A stretch of DNA of 64,000 bases from NCBI RefSeq assembly GCF_007289895.1, contig NZ_CP041660.1, positions 62,001-126,000 on the forward strand. Direction: 5' to 3'. Source of the DNA: Catenovulum sediminis. GTDB taxonomy: Bacteria > Pseudomonadota > Gammaproteobacteria > Enterobacterales > Alteromonadaceae. Positions within the stretch are counted from its first letter, which is position 1, and every line of letters begins with the position of its first letter. Below, piece by piece: positions 56,278 through 64,000 of this stretch. The translations under genes were made by a program, and so were the position numbers. The notes beneath the pieces are model-generated. The model did not search any database and was not told the DNA's origin. It was given only the letters and a program-made list of their open reading frames with translations.

Positions 56278-56462
56278 GACTGTACCTCATCCAAAGTTAA
56301 TGTTCTTGCTTCTGGTTCCATCAGAACAGGAATATCGTTGCGTATAGGATAGGCCAATCTGTCAGCTTTACACCACAACTCTTGAGCATCTGAATGAAAC
56401 TCTAAGGGGCTTTTGCAAATTGGACAGGCGATTATTTCAAGTAGTTTTTTATCAAATGCCAT
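56274..56462 (-). CDS. Trm112 family protein (YcaR-like)
   Basis: A 62-residue protein starting [20 protein letters not shown], with [20 protein letters not shown]. The CPIC pair fits the first half of the zinc knuckle of the Trm112/YcaR family; the second half is reduced to one Cys (LWCKAD), as is common in the bacterial branch. Eukaryotic Trm112 activates methyltransferases; the bacterial role is not known. The start overlaps the end of lpxK by 11 bp. The usual place between lpxK and kdsB supports the call. Confidence 0.92.
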   Translation of the reverse strand: MAFDKKLLEIIACPICKSPLEFHSDAQELWCKADRLAYPIRNDIPVLMEPEARTLTLDEVQS

Positions 56463-57468
56463 ATTGTTTCCGGGTCTTATCAATAATTTCGGCTAGTTTT
56501 GCCTGAAATTTGCTGTCAGGCGTTATTTCAATCGGTAAATACCACCAATTCGCTTGGGCAAATTCACGACATTTCACCGCATCCTTTTCAGTCATTACAA
56601 TTTGCGCTCCGTTGCAAACGTCAAAATCTTCAGACGTAAAGTTATGATGATCAATAAAACTATGATATTCAAGTATCTTTACGCCCTGCTCTTGCAGAGT
56701 ATGGTAGAAACGCTGAGGATTGCCAATCGCACAAACGGCATATGAGCCAATTTTTTTATTAAATTTTTGTGTAATGAGCCCAACATCCTCATTTCCCATC
56801 TGCAGTATCGGCTTAAAACCCGCTGCTTTTACAGAAAAATAATAAGGGGTTAAGGTTAAGTTGTCAGGACGACCATTTTGAATCACCAATGGGGTTGTAT
56901 TTAATCGCCACTTCCCTTCTCGTAACGGACCAGCCGGTAATAGAGCTTGGTTGCCTAATTGCCTGTGTCCGTCAATTAAAATAATTTCAATGTCTCTAGC
57001 AAGCTTATAGTGCTGTAAACCATCATCCGAAATAATAATATTACAGCCATAGTCAGACGCCAGTTTTTCGCCACACAATGCACGATCTCGGCCCACCATA
57101 ACCGGCAGGTTTAGGTTATTGGCAATTAAACGTGTTTCATCACCCACTAAGCTTGCTGAATCATTCGGTGCAACACAATGGCAACCACTTTTGATTTGCC
57201 CTCCAAAACCGCGAGAAATAATACCCGGTTGTAAGCCAATAGCTTGGAGGTATCGTGCTAGCCAGATGACAAAAGGTGTTTTACCTGTACCGCCAACCGT
57301 TATGTTACCGACAATCACAACCGGTACAGGTAACTTAGTCTTTTTTTTCAACCCCAATTTAAACAATAATCGTCTCACTGCGGATAAAACAGTAAATATC
57401 AGGGTTAATGGTAACAACAACCAAGTTGCTGAGTGTTGTTTATACCATCCTCGTTCAAACCAATTCAT
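56452..57468 (-). CDS. lpxK: Tetraacyldisaccharide 4'-kinase
   Basis: Phosphorylates the lipid A precursor at the inner membrane. The 338-residue protein has an N-terminal hydrophobic segment (about 15-35), the P-loop [68 protein letters not shown] and [13 protein letters not shown]. Its start overlaps the msbA stop by 4 nt (ATGA), the classical msbA-lpxK coupling. Confidence 0.97.
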   Translation of the reverse strand: MNWFERGWYKQHSATWLLLPLTLIFTVLSAVRRLLFKLGLKKKTKLPVPVVIVGNITVGGTGKTPFVIWLARYLQAIGLQPGIISRGFGGQIKSGCHCVAPNDSASLVGDETRLIANNLNLPVMVGRDRALCGEKLASDYGCNIIISDDGLQHYKLARDIEIILIDGHRQLGNQALLPAGPLREGKWRLNTTPLVIQNGRPDNLTLTPYYFSVKAAGFKPILQMGNEDVGLITQKFNKKIGSYAVCAIGNPQRFYHTLQEQGVKILEYHSFIDHHNFTSEDFDVCNGAQIVMTEKDAVKCREFAQANWWYLPIEITPDSKFQAKLAEIIDKTRKQYGI

Positions 57469-59219
57469 GCATTGCCTGTAAATTGCAGATCGTAAATTTG
57501 GCGATACGTCCCATTTTTGGCCAATAGACTTTGATGATCACCCATTTCAACAATCTCTCCATGATTCATAACAACAATATTGTCGGCATTTTCGATAGTG
57601 GACAAACGATGCGCTATCACAATGACCGTTCTATTTTCACTCAGCTTTTCAATTGCATCCTGAATACGCCGCTCTGATTCTGTATCCAATGCTGATGTTG
57701 CTTCATCTAATATTAGTATCGGTGCATCTCTCAATATAGCGCGTGCTATTGTGATGCGCTGACGCTGGCCACCGGATAAATTCATCCCGTTTTCACCGAT
57801 GCTAGTATCTAGCCCGTGCGGTAGATCATGCACAAAATCCGTTACATAAGCAGCTTCTGCCGCCGCTTCAATTTGCGCCCGACTAACGGTTTCTTCCATA
57901 CCATAGGCAATATTATTGGCAATCGTATCGTTAAACAGAATAACGTGTTGCGAAACCATCGCAAACTGATTGCGCAGCGATTTTAAGGTCAAAGATTTAA
58001 TCGGCTTGTTGTCGATAAAAATCTCACCTGAGTCATACTCATAAAAGCGCGTCAGCAAATTAGTAATAGTTGATTTGCCACTGCCCGAGCGACCGACTAA
58101 AGCGACGGTTTGCCCCGCCGGTATGGATAAATTAATGTGTTTTAAAGCGGCATCATTTTTACCTTGATAGGCAAAGGTTACATCCTTTAAATCGACACTC
58201 CCCTTTACACGCTCCACATTAATGGTGCCTGAATCGTTTTCTGTTGCTTGATCTAATAATTCAAAAACACTTGCACAGGCCGCCATCCCTCGCTGAAAAT
58301 CAGCGTTGACCGTGGTTAACTGCTTTAGCGGACGTAACAGTGTCATCATACAAGTTAATACTGTGGTAAAGGTACCGGTTGTTAGTTTATTTAAAAACTC
58401 TGGGTTGCTGGCAATAATTAGCACGGCGGCCAATGCTAATGATGCAATCACTTGTATCGCTGAGACACTAATGGCTCTGGTGCTCACCAATTTCATCTGT
58501 TGTTGGCGAGTTTGCCGGTTGATATCTGAAAACTTATCGGCTTCCTGCTCTTGTGCGCCACTCATTACAACGACTTTATGACCGTTGAGCATCTGCTCCG
58601 AAACCGCGGTGACATTGCCAATTGCATGTTGAATGCGTTTGCTTACCATTCTAAAACGGCGGCTCACGTGACGCACAATAATACCGACGATAGGTCCAAT
58701 GACCATAAATACCAAAGATAACTGCCAACTTAAATAAAACATCACAACCAATAAACCGATGACAAACGCACCTTCACGCACTAACGTCATGAGTGCTTTA
58801 CTGGAAGCTTCTTGCACTTGCTCTATGTCATAAGTAATTTTAGCAATCAAATCGCCCGTAGAGTTTTGATCGTGAAACGCAACCGGAACCCGCATTAAAT
58901 GATTAAAAACATCTTGTCTGAGCGAAGCAACCACATGCGTCCCCACCCAACTTAAACTATAGGTTGATAGAAAGTTGGCAAACCCTCGAGCTAAAAAAAC
59001 AAAAGGGATCGCAATCCCCATGTAATACAACAATTGATAATTTTTTTGTGTTAACCCCTCATCTATAAAGGTTTGGATTTGCGAAAAGAAAAATGCGTCA
59101 ATCGATGAATACAGCACCATACCAATAACGGCAATAATAAAACCAGTGCGAAAATTTTTGACGTAAGAAAACAAACGCTTAAAAAGAATGCGGGTTTGTT
59201 GTGGTTGTATCGTTTTCAT
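57465..59219 (-). CDS. msbA: Lipid A export ABC transporter MsbA
   Basis: Flips lipid A-core across the inner membrane. The 584-residue half-transporter has six TM helices in the first 330 residues and a nucleotide-binding domain. Walker A is VALVGRSGSGKSTITNLL, the signature is NLSGGQRQRITIARAIL, Walker B is ILILDEATSALD, and the H-loop is VIVIAHRLSTIENAD. The length matches the E. coli protein (582). First gene of the LPS operon; comEC lies 32 bp upstream on the same strand, as in many gammaproteobacteria. Confidence 0.97.
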   Translation of the reverse strand: MKTIQPQQTRILFKRLFSYVKNFRTGFIIAVIGMVLYSSIDAFFFSQIQTFIDEGLTQKNYQLLYYMGIAIPFVFLARGFANFLSTYSLSWVGTHVVASLRQDVFNHLMRVPVAFHDQNSTGDLIAKITYDIEQVQEASSKALMTLVREGAFVIGLLVVMFYLSWQLSLVFMVIGPIVGIIVRHVSRRFRMVSKRIQHAIGNVTAVSEQMLNGHKVVVMSGAQEQEADKFSDINRQTRQQQMKLVSTRAISVSAIQVIASLALAAVLIIASNPEFLNKLTTGTFTTVLTCMMTLLRPLKQLTTVNADFQRGMAACASVFELLDQATENDSGTINVERVKGSVDLKDVTFAYQGKNDAALKHINLSIPAGQTVALVGRSGSGKSTITNLLTRFYEYDSGEIFIDNKPIKSLTLKSLRNQFAMVSQHVILFNDTIANNIAYGMEETVSRAQIEAAAEAAYVTDFVHDLPHGLDTSIGENGMNLSGGQRQRITIARAILRDAPILILDEATSALDTESERRIQDAIEKLSENRTVIVIAHRLSTIENADNIVVMNHGEIVEMGDHQSLLAKNGTYRQIYDLQFTGNA

Positions 59220-59251
59220 AGAGAACTTATTAACTGCAATTTGCCGCTATT

Positions 59252-61645
59252 CTAATCGCTTGTAAGGAAAAGATCACCCTGATTCACTTTTCGATGCCAA
59301 GGCAGCCAAAAACCTTGCAACTGATAACTTATTTGTGCGGCTTGCGCATCGTTAAAATAAAGGCTTATTTGGCCATGTTGTGCGGTATCGTAAATATCAA
59401 TACCTATTTTACGATAGCGCTCGATCACGTCTTTATGCGGATGATTAAATCGATTGTAACGACCGCGACTGATAATCGCTGAATGTGGTGATATCGCCTG
59501 GATAAAAGCCTCACTAGAAGAGGTTTTACTGCCATGATGAGGAACCAGCATAAAGTCGCTAGCATAATAATTAACATCAACTCGCTGTAACAACTGCTGC
59601 TCTGCGAGTAACTCTATATCTCCGGTTAGTAATACAGAGTGCTTTTCGCTACCAACACGTATAACACAAGAACGATTGTTACTTTTAACCGCTTCTAACC
59701 CTGACACTTGCCAGCTATATGCCCACCAATTTAAAGCCAACCATTTTTTCGTATTAATAGAATTGCAGGCTAATGCGCCTTTGAAAATAGGCACTTCAGG
59801 ATAATGATGATGTATGTATTTTAAACCACCAGCATGATCTTTATCATTATGACTAATGACAATGGCTTTTACTTGAAGGCGGCGTTTGATCAAAACGGGT
59901 TCAACTACAGCTTCAAACAAATTAAACCCAGAGGAAAACGCATCTCCGGTATCATAAACGATCGCTTCTCCCTGATGTTCAACGATAACGGCTAACCCTT
60001 GCCCGACATCTAAAATATGAAGATACCAACCCTTTTTATTCGCAGGCCAAAATAATAAGCTGACTATTAATAATAAGGGTAACTTGTAAATCCGACCAAT
60101 GGGCAGCAGTAATAACAATAACCCTAATGCCAGTGCCGACCAAAAAGACAATGATTGAGCAGGTAAGCTTAGATAAGCATATTTAAACTCAGCACAATAT
60201 GTCAGAAAAGCCCACAATATTTCTAACAACAAATTAGCAACTTCAAATAGCCAACCCGCTAAAGGCCAATTAAACAAAAACAAGATACAAGCGAGCAGGA
60301 CACAGGGTAAAATAAACAAACTGACTAAAGGTATTGCAAGCAAATTAGCAACCAATCCTGCAATAGATATATGTTGAAACAACACCACTTGTAGCGGTAA
60401 CAATAATAATAGCAAGCCGACTTGTACAAAAATGAACGGCATGATTTTGCTAGCCATGACGGTTGTGAATTCTCGTTTTACTTTAGCTGTGCTATGTGGC
60501 CCAAGAGTCAAAATAAACTGACTACTCCAGAGCAAACTAATCACTGCAGCGGCAGCACCAAAAGATAGCCAAAATGAAATACTCAGCGGACTCAATGGAA
60601 AAATCAGTAAAACAACAGCCGTTGCGAGTAAAAAGCGCAAGCGCCAAGACATCCTAGTAGCTAACAACCAACAAACAGATAATACGGTGAGAAAGACTCC
60701 TGCTCGTATCGCAGATAATGCAAACCCCGTTAGTCCAACAAACATCCATGCGCCAGCTAACGCCAACAAAATGGCATAAAAATCAGGATTAACACTTTTC
60801 CTAGGCTTCTGTATTATCTTATTGGCTGAGACTAAGTTTGTCATAAATACCAATAATCGAAAAATAATGCGACAAAACAACCAAAGCCAAACAAACACCA
60901 AACCAATATGTAAACCAGAGATTGCCAGCAAATGTGCTGTGCCCGTTTTTTTTAAAGTTAGCCAGCGCGCAGCAGACATTAACTGCCGTTCACCCATTGC
61001 GAGCGCTAAAATTAAATCTTGAAAATCCAGATGACGGGTTTGCTCCACCAACTGCTGAAACCAATGTTGCCGAATACTGGTTTGGTCTTTAACAAGGCTG
61101 CCATTTACCACATAACCGGTTGCACTTATACTTTCACTGATAAGCCATTTTTTATAATCAAACCCGGCTTCATTGACAAATCCACTCGGTGGTTTTAATT
61201 TAACTTTTAAAGCCCAAACCTGACCCTGTTTCAGCTCCTCTGCTTTTTTATACCAACTCAATCTAATTGAGCTATTAATTTGGTAAAATAATTGTTGGCA
61301 GTTAAAAGCAGACCAATGCTTGACTAAGTTAACTTCTGACTGACACAAAACAACAAAGTTAAATTTGGTGCTATCCATGCTTTTTTCTGGAATTGAAGAA
61401 ACATAACCCAACACATTGACCTGCACTGGCTTAGAAATAAATCCAATAGTGCCGGCATGATTAAGTGACTGCATGAACATAACTGAACAAAGGCCAGCTA
61501 ATAAGGATGCAAAAATTCTTTGTCTCAGTATAATTGCAGCGCTTAATACAATGAATGTCACTAATAATTCATTGTTGGAGAATAAAATCGGAAAATTATT
61601 CGCTACTAGGTTGCCTGCAATGAATGCAATCAGACACGCTTCCAT
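59252..61645 (-). CDS. comEC: DNA internalization protein ComEC/Rec2
   Basis: The inner-membrane channel for single-stranded DNA during natural transformation. The 797-residue protein has the three usual parts: an N-terminal DUF4131 region with helices (1-170), the competence domain with LAISGLHIGLVFVWLW and many helices (about 210-500), and a C-terminal metallo-beta-lactamase domain with HILDVGQGLAVIVEHQ, VISHNDKDHAGGL and LVPHHGSKTSS. All three parts look intact. Other competence genes are not in the window, so competence itself is not shown. It is divergent from the DUF2062 gene and lies just upstream of msbA. Confidence 0.95.
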   Translation of the reverse strand: MEACLIAFIAGNLVANNFPILFSNNELLVTFIVLSAAIILRQRIFASLLAGLCSVMFMQSLNHAGTIGFISKPVQVNVLGYVSSIPEKSMDSTKFNFVVLCQSEVNLVKHWSAFNCQQLFYQINSSIRLSWYKKAEELKQGQVWALKVKLKPPSGFVNEAGFDYKKWLISESISATGYVVNGSLVKDQTSIRQHWFQQLVEQTRHLDFQDLILALAMGERQLMSAARWLTLKKTGTAHLLAISGLHIGLVFVWLWLFCRIIFRLLVFMTNLVSANKIIQKPRKSVNPDFYAILLALAGAWMFVGLTGFALSAIRAGVFLTVLSVCWLLATRMSWRLRFLLATAVVLLIFPLSPLSISFWLSFGAAAAVISLLWSSQFILTLGPHSTAKVKREFTTVMASKIMPFIFVQVGLLLLLLPLQVVLFQHISIAGLVANLLAIPLVSLFILPCVLLACILFLFNWPLAGWLFEVANLLLEILWAFLTYCAEFKYAYLSLPAQSLSFWSALALGLLLLLLPIGRIYKLPLLLIVSLLFWPANKKGWYLHILDVGQGLAVIVEHQGEAIVYDTGDAFSSGFNLFEAVVEPVLIKRRLQVKAIVISHNDKDHAGGLKYIHHHYPEVPIFKGALACNSINTKKWLALNWWAYSWQVSGLEAVKSNNRSCVIRVGSEKHSVLLTGDIELLAEQQLLQRVDVNYYASDFMLVPHHGSKTSSSEAFIQAISPHSAIISRGRYNRFNHPHKDVIERYRKIGIDIYDTAQHGQISLYFNDAQAAQISYQLQGFWLPWHRKVNQGDLFLTSD

Positions 61646-61675
61646 GTGTTTAACCTTAAATAATAGAAAATCTGT

Positions 61676-62191
61676 ATGCCAAAAAAGTTTATAAAGAGGT
61701 ATCTACCCGATCACCACACGATTAAGAATCAAAAATCGTTAAAGATTTTTGGCAATTTATTACATGACCCCAATTTATGGCATCTTAATCGAAAATCTGT
61801 GGCAGGCGCGTTTGCACTTGGCCTATTTAACGCATTTATTCCAGTACCTTTTCAAATGTGGTTATCGGCCGCAGGTGCTATTCTATTTAGAGTAAACTTA
61901 CCACTGGCTGTTGGACTTGTTTGGATAACCAACCCTTTTACCATACCACCTATTTTTTTCGGTTGCTATTTAATCGGTACTTGGGTACTGGGAGTTGAAG
62001 AAAAGCCTTTTCACTTTGAACTTAGTTGGGATTGGTTAGTAGAGAGTATGTCAACGATAGGTCCTGCGCTGATCACTGGCAGTATCATCTGCGCTGTGAC
62101 CTTTTCGACAATTGGCTATTTTCTAATGACTTACCTGTGGCGAACGTCGGTCAAAAACAACTGGAAAAAGCGCCAACAAAAACCTGAATAG
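61676..62191 (+). CDS. DUF2062 membrane protein
   Basis: A 171-residue protein with three or so TM segments. DUF2062 features seen are SVAGAFALGLFNAFIPVPFQ, MWLSAAGAILFRVNLPLAVG and WITNPFTIPPIFFGCYLIG. The function is not established. It stands divergent to comEC across 30 bp and ends at a bidirectional terminator. Confidence 0.9.
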   Translation: MPKKFIKRYLPDHHTIKNQKSLKIFGNLLHDPNLWHLNRKSVAGAFALGLFNAFIPVPFQMWLSAAGAILFRVNLPLAVGLVWITNPFTIPPIFFGCYLIGTWVLGVEEKPFHFELSWDWLVESMSTIGPALITGSIICAVTFSTIGYFLMTYLWRTSVKNNWKKRQQKPE

Positions 62192-62245
62192 CCCATGCTC
62201 CTCTTTCGCATTGAACTGGCATAATTAAAATTTAAGCAGACAGTA

Positions 62246-62270
62246 AAAAGGCTCCACACAGGAGCCTTTT
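62246..62270. terminator. Bidirectional terminator between DUF2062 gene and dps
   Basis: Perfect stem AAAAGGCTCC / GGAGCCTTTT with a 5-nt loop, between two convergent genes. Confidence 0.88.
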
Positions 62271-62301
62271 CAAAACGCAATGTTCAAAGTTCAGCTTATT
62301 C

Positions 62302-62772
62302 TTACTGCCGCGTTGCGCGCAGCATCCAAGAAGTTTTTTCATGAATTCGCATTCTATCCCCGACCAATGCTGCAGTAGATTCATCGTCGGCTTCTTGCGC
62401 CAATTTCAAAACTTCGCGTGCAGTTTTGACAACTTGTTCGTGACCTTTGGTTAAGCGATCAACCATTTCTGCTGCCGCTGGCACGCCCTCAACTTCTTCT
62501 ATAGAACTTAGCCGGGCAAATTCTTTGTATGTACCGGGTGCAGGAACGTCTAAAGTTCTAATACGCTCAGCAATATCATCTACAGCAACCGCGAGCTCTG
62601 TATAATGCTCTTCAAACATCAAATGCAACTCTCTAAACTGCGGACCTGTGACATTCCAGTGAAAGTTATGTGTTTGTAAATAAAGCGTGTAGGAATCTGC
62701 CAGTAATTTCTTTAATCCTTCAGCGATCATTACTCTATTCTTTTCGTTAATGCCAATATCTATGTCTGTCAT
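62302..62772 (-). CDS. dps: Dps/ferritin-like DNA-protection protein
   Basis: A 156-residue four-helix protein that stores iron and shields DNA during starvation and peroxide stress. The ferroxidase residues are in [20 protein letters not shown] (two His) and [20 protein letters not shown] (Glu, Asp). The N-terminal tail is short and acidic ([12 protein letters not shown]), unlike the lysine-rich DNA-binding tail of E. coli Dps, so direct DNA binding may be weak. AGGAG lies 7 nt upstream of the ATG. Confidence 0.93.
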   Translation of the reverse strand: MTDIDIGINEKNRVMIAEGLKKLLADSYTLYLQTHNFHWNVTGPQFRELHLMFEEHYTELAVAVDDIAERIRTLDVPAPGTYKEFARLSSIEEVEGVPAAAEMVDRLTKGHEQVVKTAREVLKLAQEADDESTAALVGDRMRIHEKTSWMLRATRQ

Positions 62773-62858
62773 TTGTGTCTCCTACTTTCAATGAAAATAA
62801 ATCCAATCTGTTTTAAAAATCAGACTAACGTGCTTCTAACAATCTTTCTAAATCAAAT

Positions 62859-62879
62859 AATCGATTGAAATCATCGATT
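62859..62879. promoter_or_regulatory. Inverted repeat upstream of dps
   Basis: AATCGAT-N7-ATCGATT, about 90 bp upstream of the dps start. It could be an operator, or a weak plus-strand terminator since Ts follow. No regulator can be named. Apart from it, the 62773-63094 gap holds only AT-rich sequence with repeated short T-rich blocks. Confidence 0.3.
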
Positions 62880-63094
62880 TTTTCTATTGCTTTTTCTATC
62901 AATTCTTTTTATAGCTTGCTGAAATTTTTGACGTGATTAACGCTACGTATCTTTACGAAAGGGTGAGTGCGTTAGATCACAACAGCAATTATTCTGACTC
63001 TTTAGATGTTGATATCAATTTGCAGATTTCAAGCGCTTCATCAAATAATTTATCTTAGGGTTAGCGCGTGTTTGGTATAACCAGCACAAAGACG

Positions 63095-63985
63095 TCAGGC
63101 TCGTGGGTGATGCTTGGCATGCATCTCTTGTAAACGCGCAGTGGCGACATGAGTGTAAATTTGAGTGGTGGATAAATCACTGTGTCCTAATAAACTTTGT
63201 ACAACCCGCAGGTCGGCACCATGATTAACTAAATGCGTCGCAAAAGCGTGCCTGAGCGTGTGCGGAGAAAGTGGCGCGCTAATGCCCGCTCTGATCGCGT
63301 ATTCTTTTATGCGGTGCCAAAATGTTTGGCGAGTCATCATTGTTCCGCGTTTGCTTAAAAACAAAATATCACTGGCATGGGTGTTCAGCAAATTTCGGCC
63401 CACTTTTAGATAATTTTCAATAGCGTCTAAGGCGACCTCCCCCATCGGCACTAATCTTTCTTTATTGCCTTTACCAACAACACGAACCACACCCATATTT
63501 AAATTCACCTGCTCCATACTCAAACTAACCAATTCGGTCACGCGTAAACCTGTCGCATACAAAAGCTCCAACATGGCTTTGTCTCTCAGCTCAATGGTAA
63601 TTGAGCTATCGGGCGCCTCTAACAACAACTCTACATCCTGCTCTGTCAGTGTTTTAGGTAAGGTTTGCGGCAACTTAGGGCCATCAACATTGACAGTTGG
63701 ATCAACTTCCATTTTTTTTTCAAGTAGCAAATATTGGTACATTTTTTTCAAACTACTGAGTTTTCGAGCTGCACTACGCGCAGAAATATTCGATGCTTTT
63801 AAATAATCCAAATAATCCCTTACATCTAGCGCTGTCACCTCGAGTAATATCAAATTCTTTTGCTGGCAAAAGGATAAAAATTGCGTTAAATCTGTTCTAT
63901 AGGCTTGTTGTGTATTTTTGCTTAATCCTTTTTCCAACCAGAGAAAAGTGACAAATGATTCAACTAAGGCAGATTCTTTATTCAT
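63095..63985 (-). CDS. xerD: Site-specific tyrosine recombinase XerD
   Basis: With XerC, resolves chromosome dimers at dif under control of FtsK. The 296-residue protein has the SAM-like N-terminal domain (FVTFLWLEKGLSKNTQQAYR) and the catalytic domain. The active residues are Arg in ATGLRVTELV, Lys in VVGKGNKERLVP, HTLRHAF, the His in LLGHSDLS and the nucleophile Tyr in STTQIYTHV. The opening and the QQAYRTDL block favour XerD over XerC. No dif-like site is adjacent. The gene stands alone near the window end. Confidence 0.95.
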   Translation of the reverse strand: MNKESALVESFVTFLWLEKGLSKNTQQAYRTDLTQFLSFCQQKNLILLEVTALDVRDYLDYLKASNISARSAARKLSSLKKMYQYLLLEKKMEVDPTVNVDGPKLPQTLPKTLTEQDVELLLEAPDSSITIELRDKAMLELLYATGLRVTELVSLSMEQVNLNMGVVRVVGKGNKERLVPMGEVALDAIENYLKVGRNLLNTHASDILFLSKRGTMMTRQTFWHRIKEYAIRAGISAPLSPHTLRHAFATHLVNHGADLRVVQSLLGHSDLSTTQIYTHVATARLQEMHAKHHPRA

Positions 63986-64000
63986 TAATTTGCTTGTTCT

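Noticed and set aside
62880-62925. OxyR-type binding site upstream of dps
   Set aside because: Several ATAG/CTAT-like words occur in the T-rich stretch, but the required regular spacing could not be fitted.

Overview
The window looks like chromosomal DNA of a marine gammaproteobacterium of the Alteromonadales type, perhaps a Catenovulum, Alteromonas or Paraglaciecola relative; this placement is inference from gene content and protein style, not from a search. The DNA is AT-rich. Gene orders are the classical gammaproteobacterial ones: folB-folK-uppP facing plsY, queA-tgt-yajC-secD-secF, prfB-lysS, mnmA-hflD-purB, msbA-lpxK-Trm112-kdsB and a complete rRNA operon. Most of the window is housekeeping.

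Layout. 1-668: 5' part of kdsA, cut by the window edge. 715-7546: a four-gene, tightly spaced operon encoding a predicted outer-membrane barrel (DUF1302), a periplasmic DUF1329 protein, a YCF48-like beta-propeller and an RND/MMPL exporter. It has every part of an envelope-spanning hydrophobic-cargo exporter and is the least characterised system here. 7896-8250: three initiator tRNA genes. 8335-10732: a c-di-GMP HD-GYP response regulator and yaaA. 10816-13429: uppP, folK, folB, plsY and a GIY-YIG protein. 13477-19421: one rRNA operon on the minus strand (P1 and P2, 16S, tRNA-Ile, tRNA-Ala, 23S, two 5S, terminator), with a decayed tRNA-Ile copy and a hairpin repeat in its spacer.

19618-24898: an orphan sensor kinase followed by a lipoprotein gene (transglutaminase-like domain plus TPR) that is split by a 2385-bp IS66-family element with perfect 8-bp target duplications; the two halves rejoin in frame. 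24995-32363: sppA, then the Sec accessory and queuosine genes. 32364-32858 has no protein gene but carries a promoter and terminator pair that looks like a small RNA gene. 32859-40245: leuA facing an Lrp-type regulator, a diguanylate cyclase, lysS, prfB with its programmed frameshift, and the ribosomal oxygenase gene roxA. 40365-47703: a voltage-gated cation channel, an SRPBCC protein, a ChrR-like cupin, and a TonB-dependent receptor directly followed by a CHASE-type hybrid histidine kinase.

47936-54693: purB, hflD, mnmA, a NudJ-like Nudix gene, rluE and monomeric isocitrate dehydrogenase. 54813-55082: a composite inverted-repeat (MITE-like) element made of two hairpins. 55213-63985: DUF1244, kdsB, Trm112, lpxK, msbA and comEC (LPS assembly and DNA uptake), DUF2062, dps and xerD.

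The genes work together mainly in envelope building: Kdo synthesis and lipid A (kdsA, kdsB, lpxK, msbA), undecaprenyl recycling (uppP), phospholipid synthesis (plsY) and protein export (secDF, yajC, sppA). No CRISPR array, prophage or integron was seen. The only clear insertion sequence is the IS66-type element.
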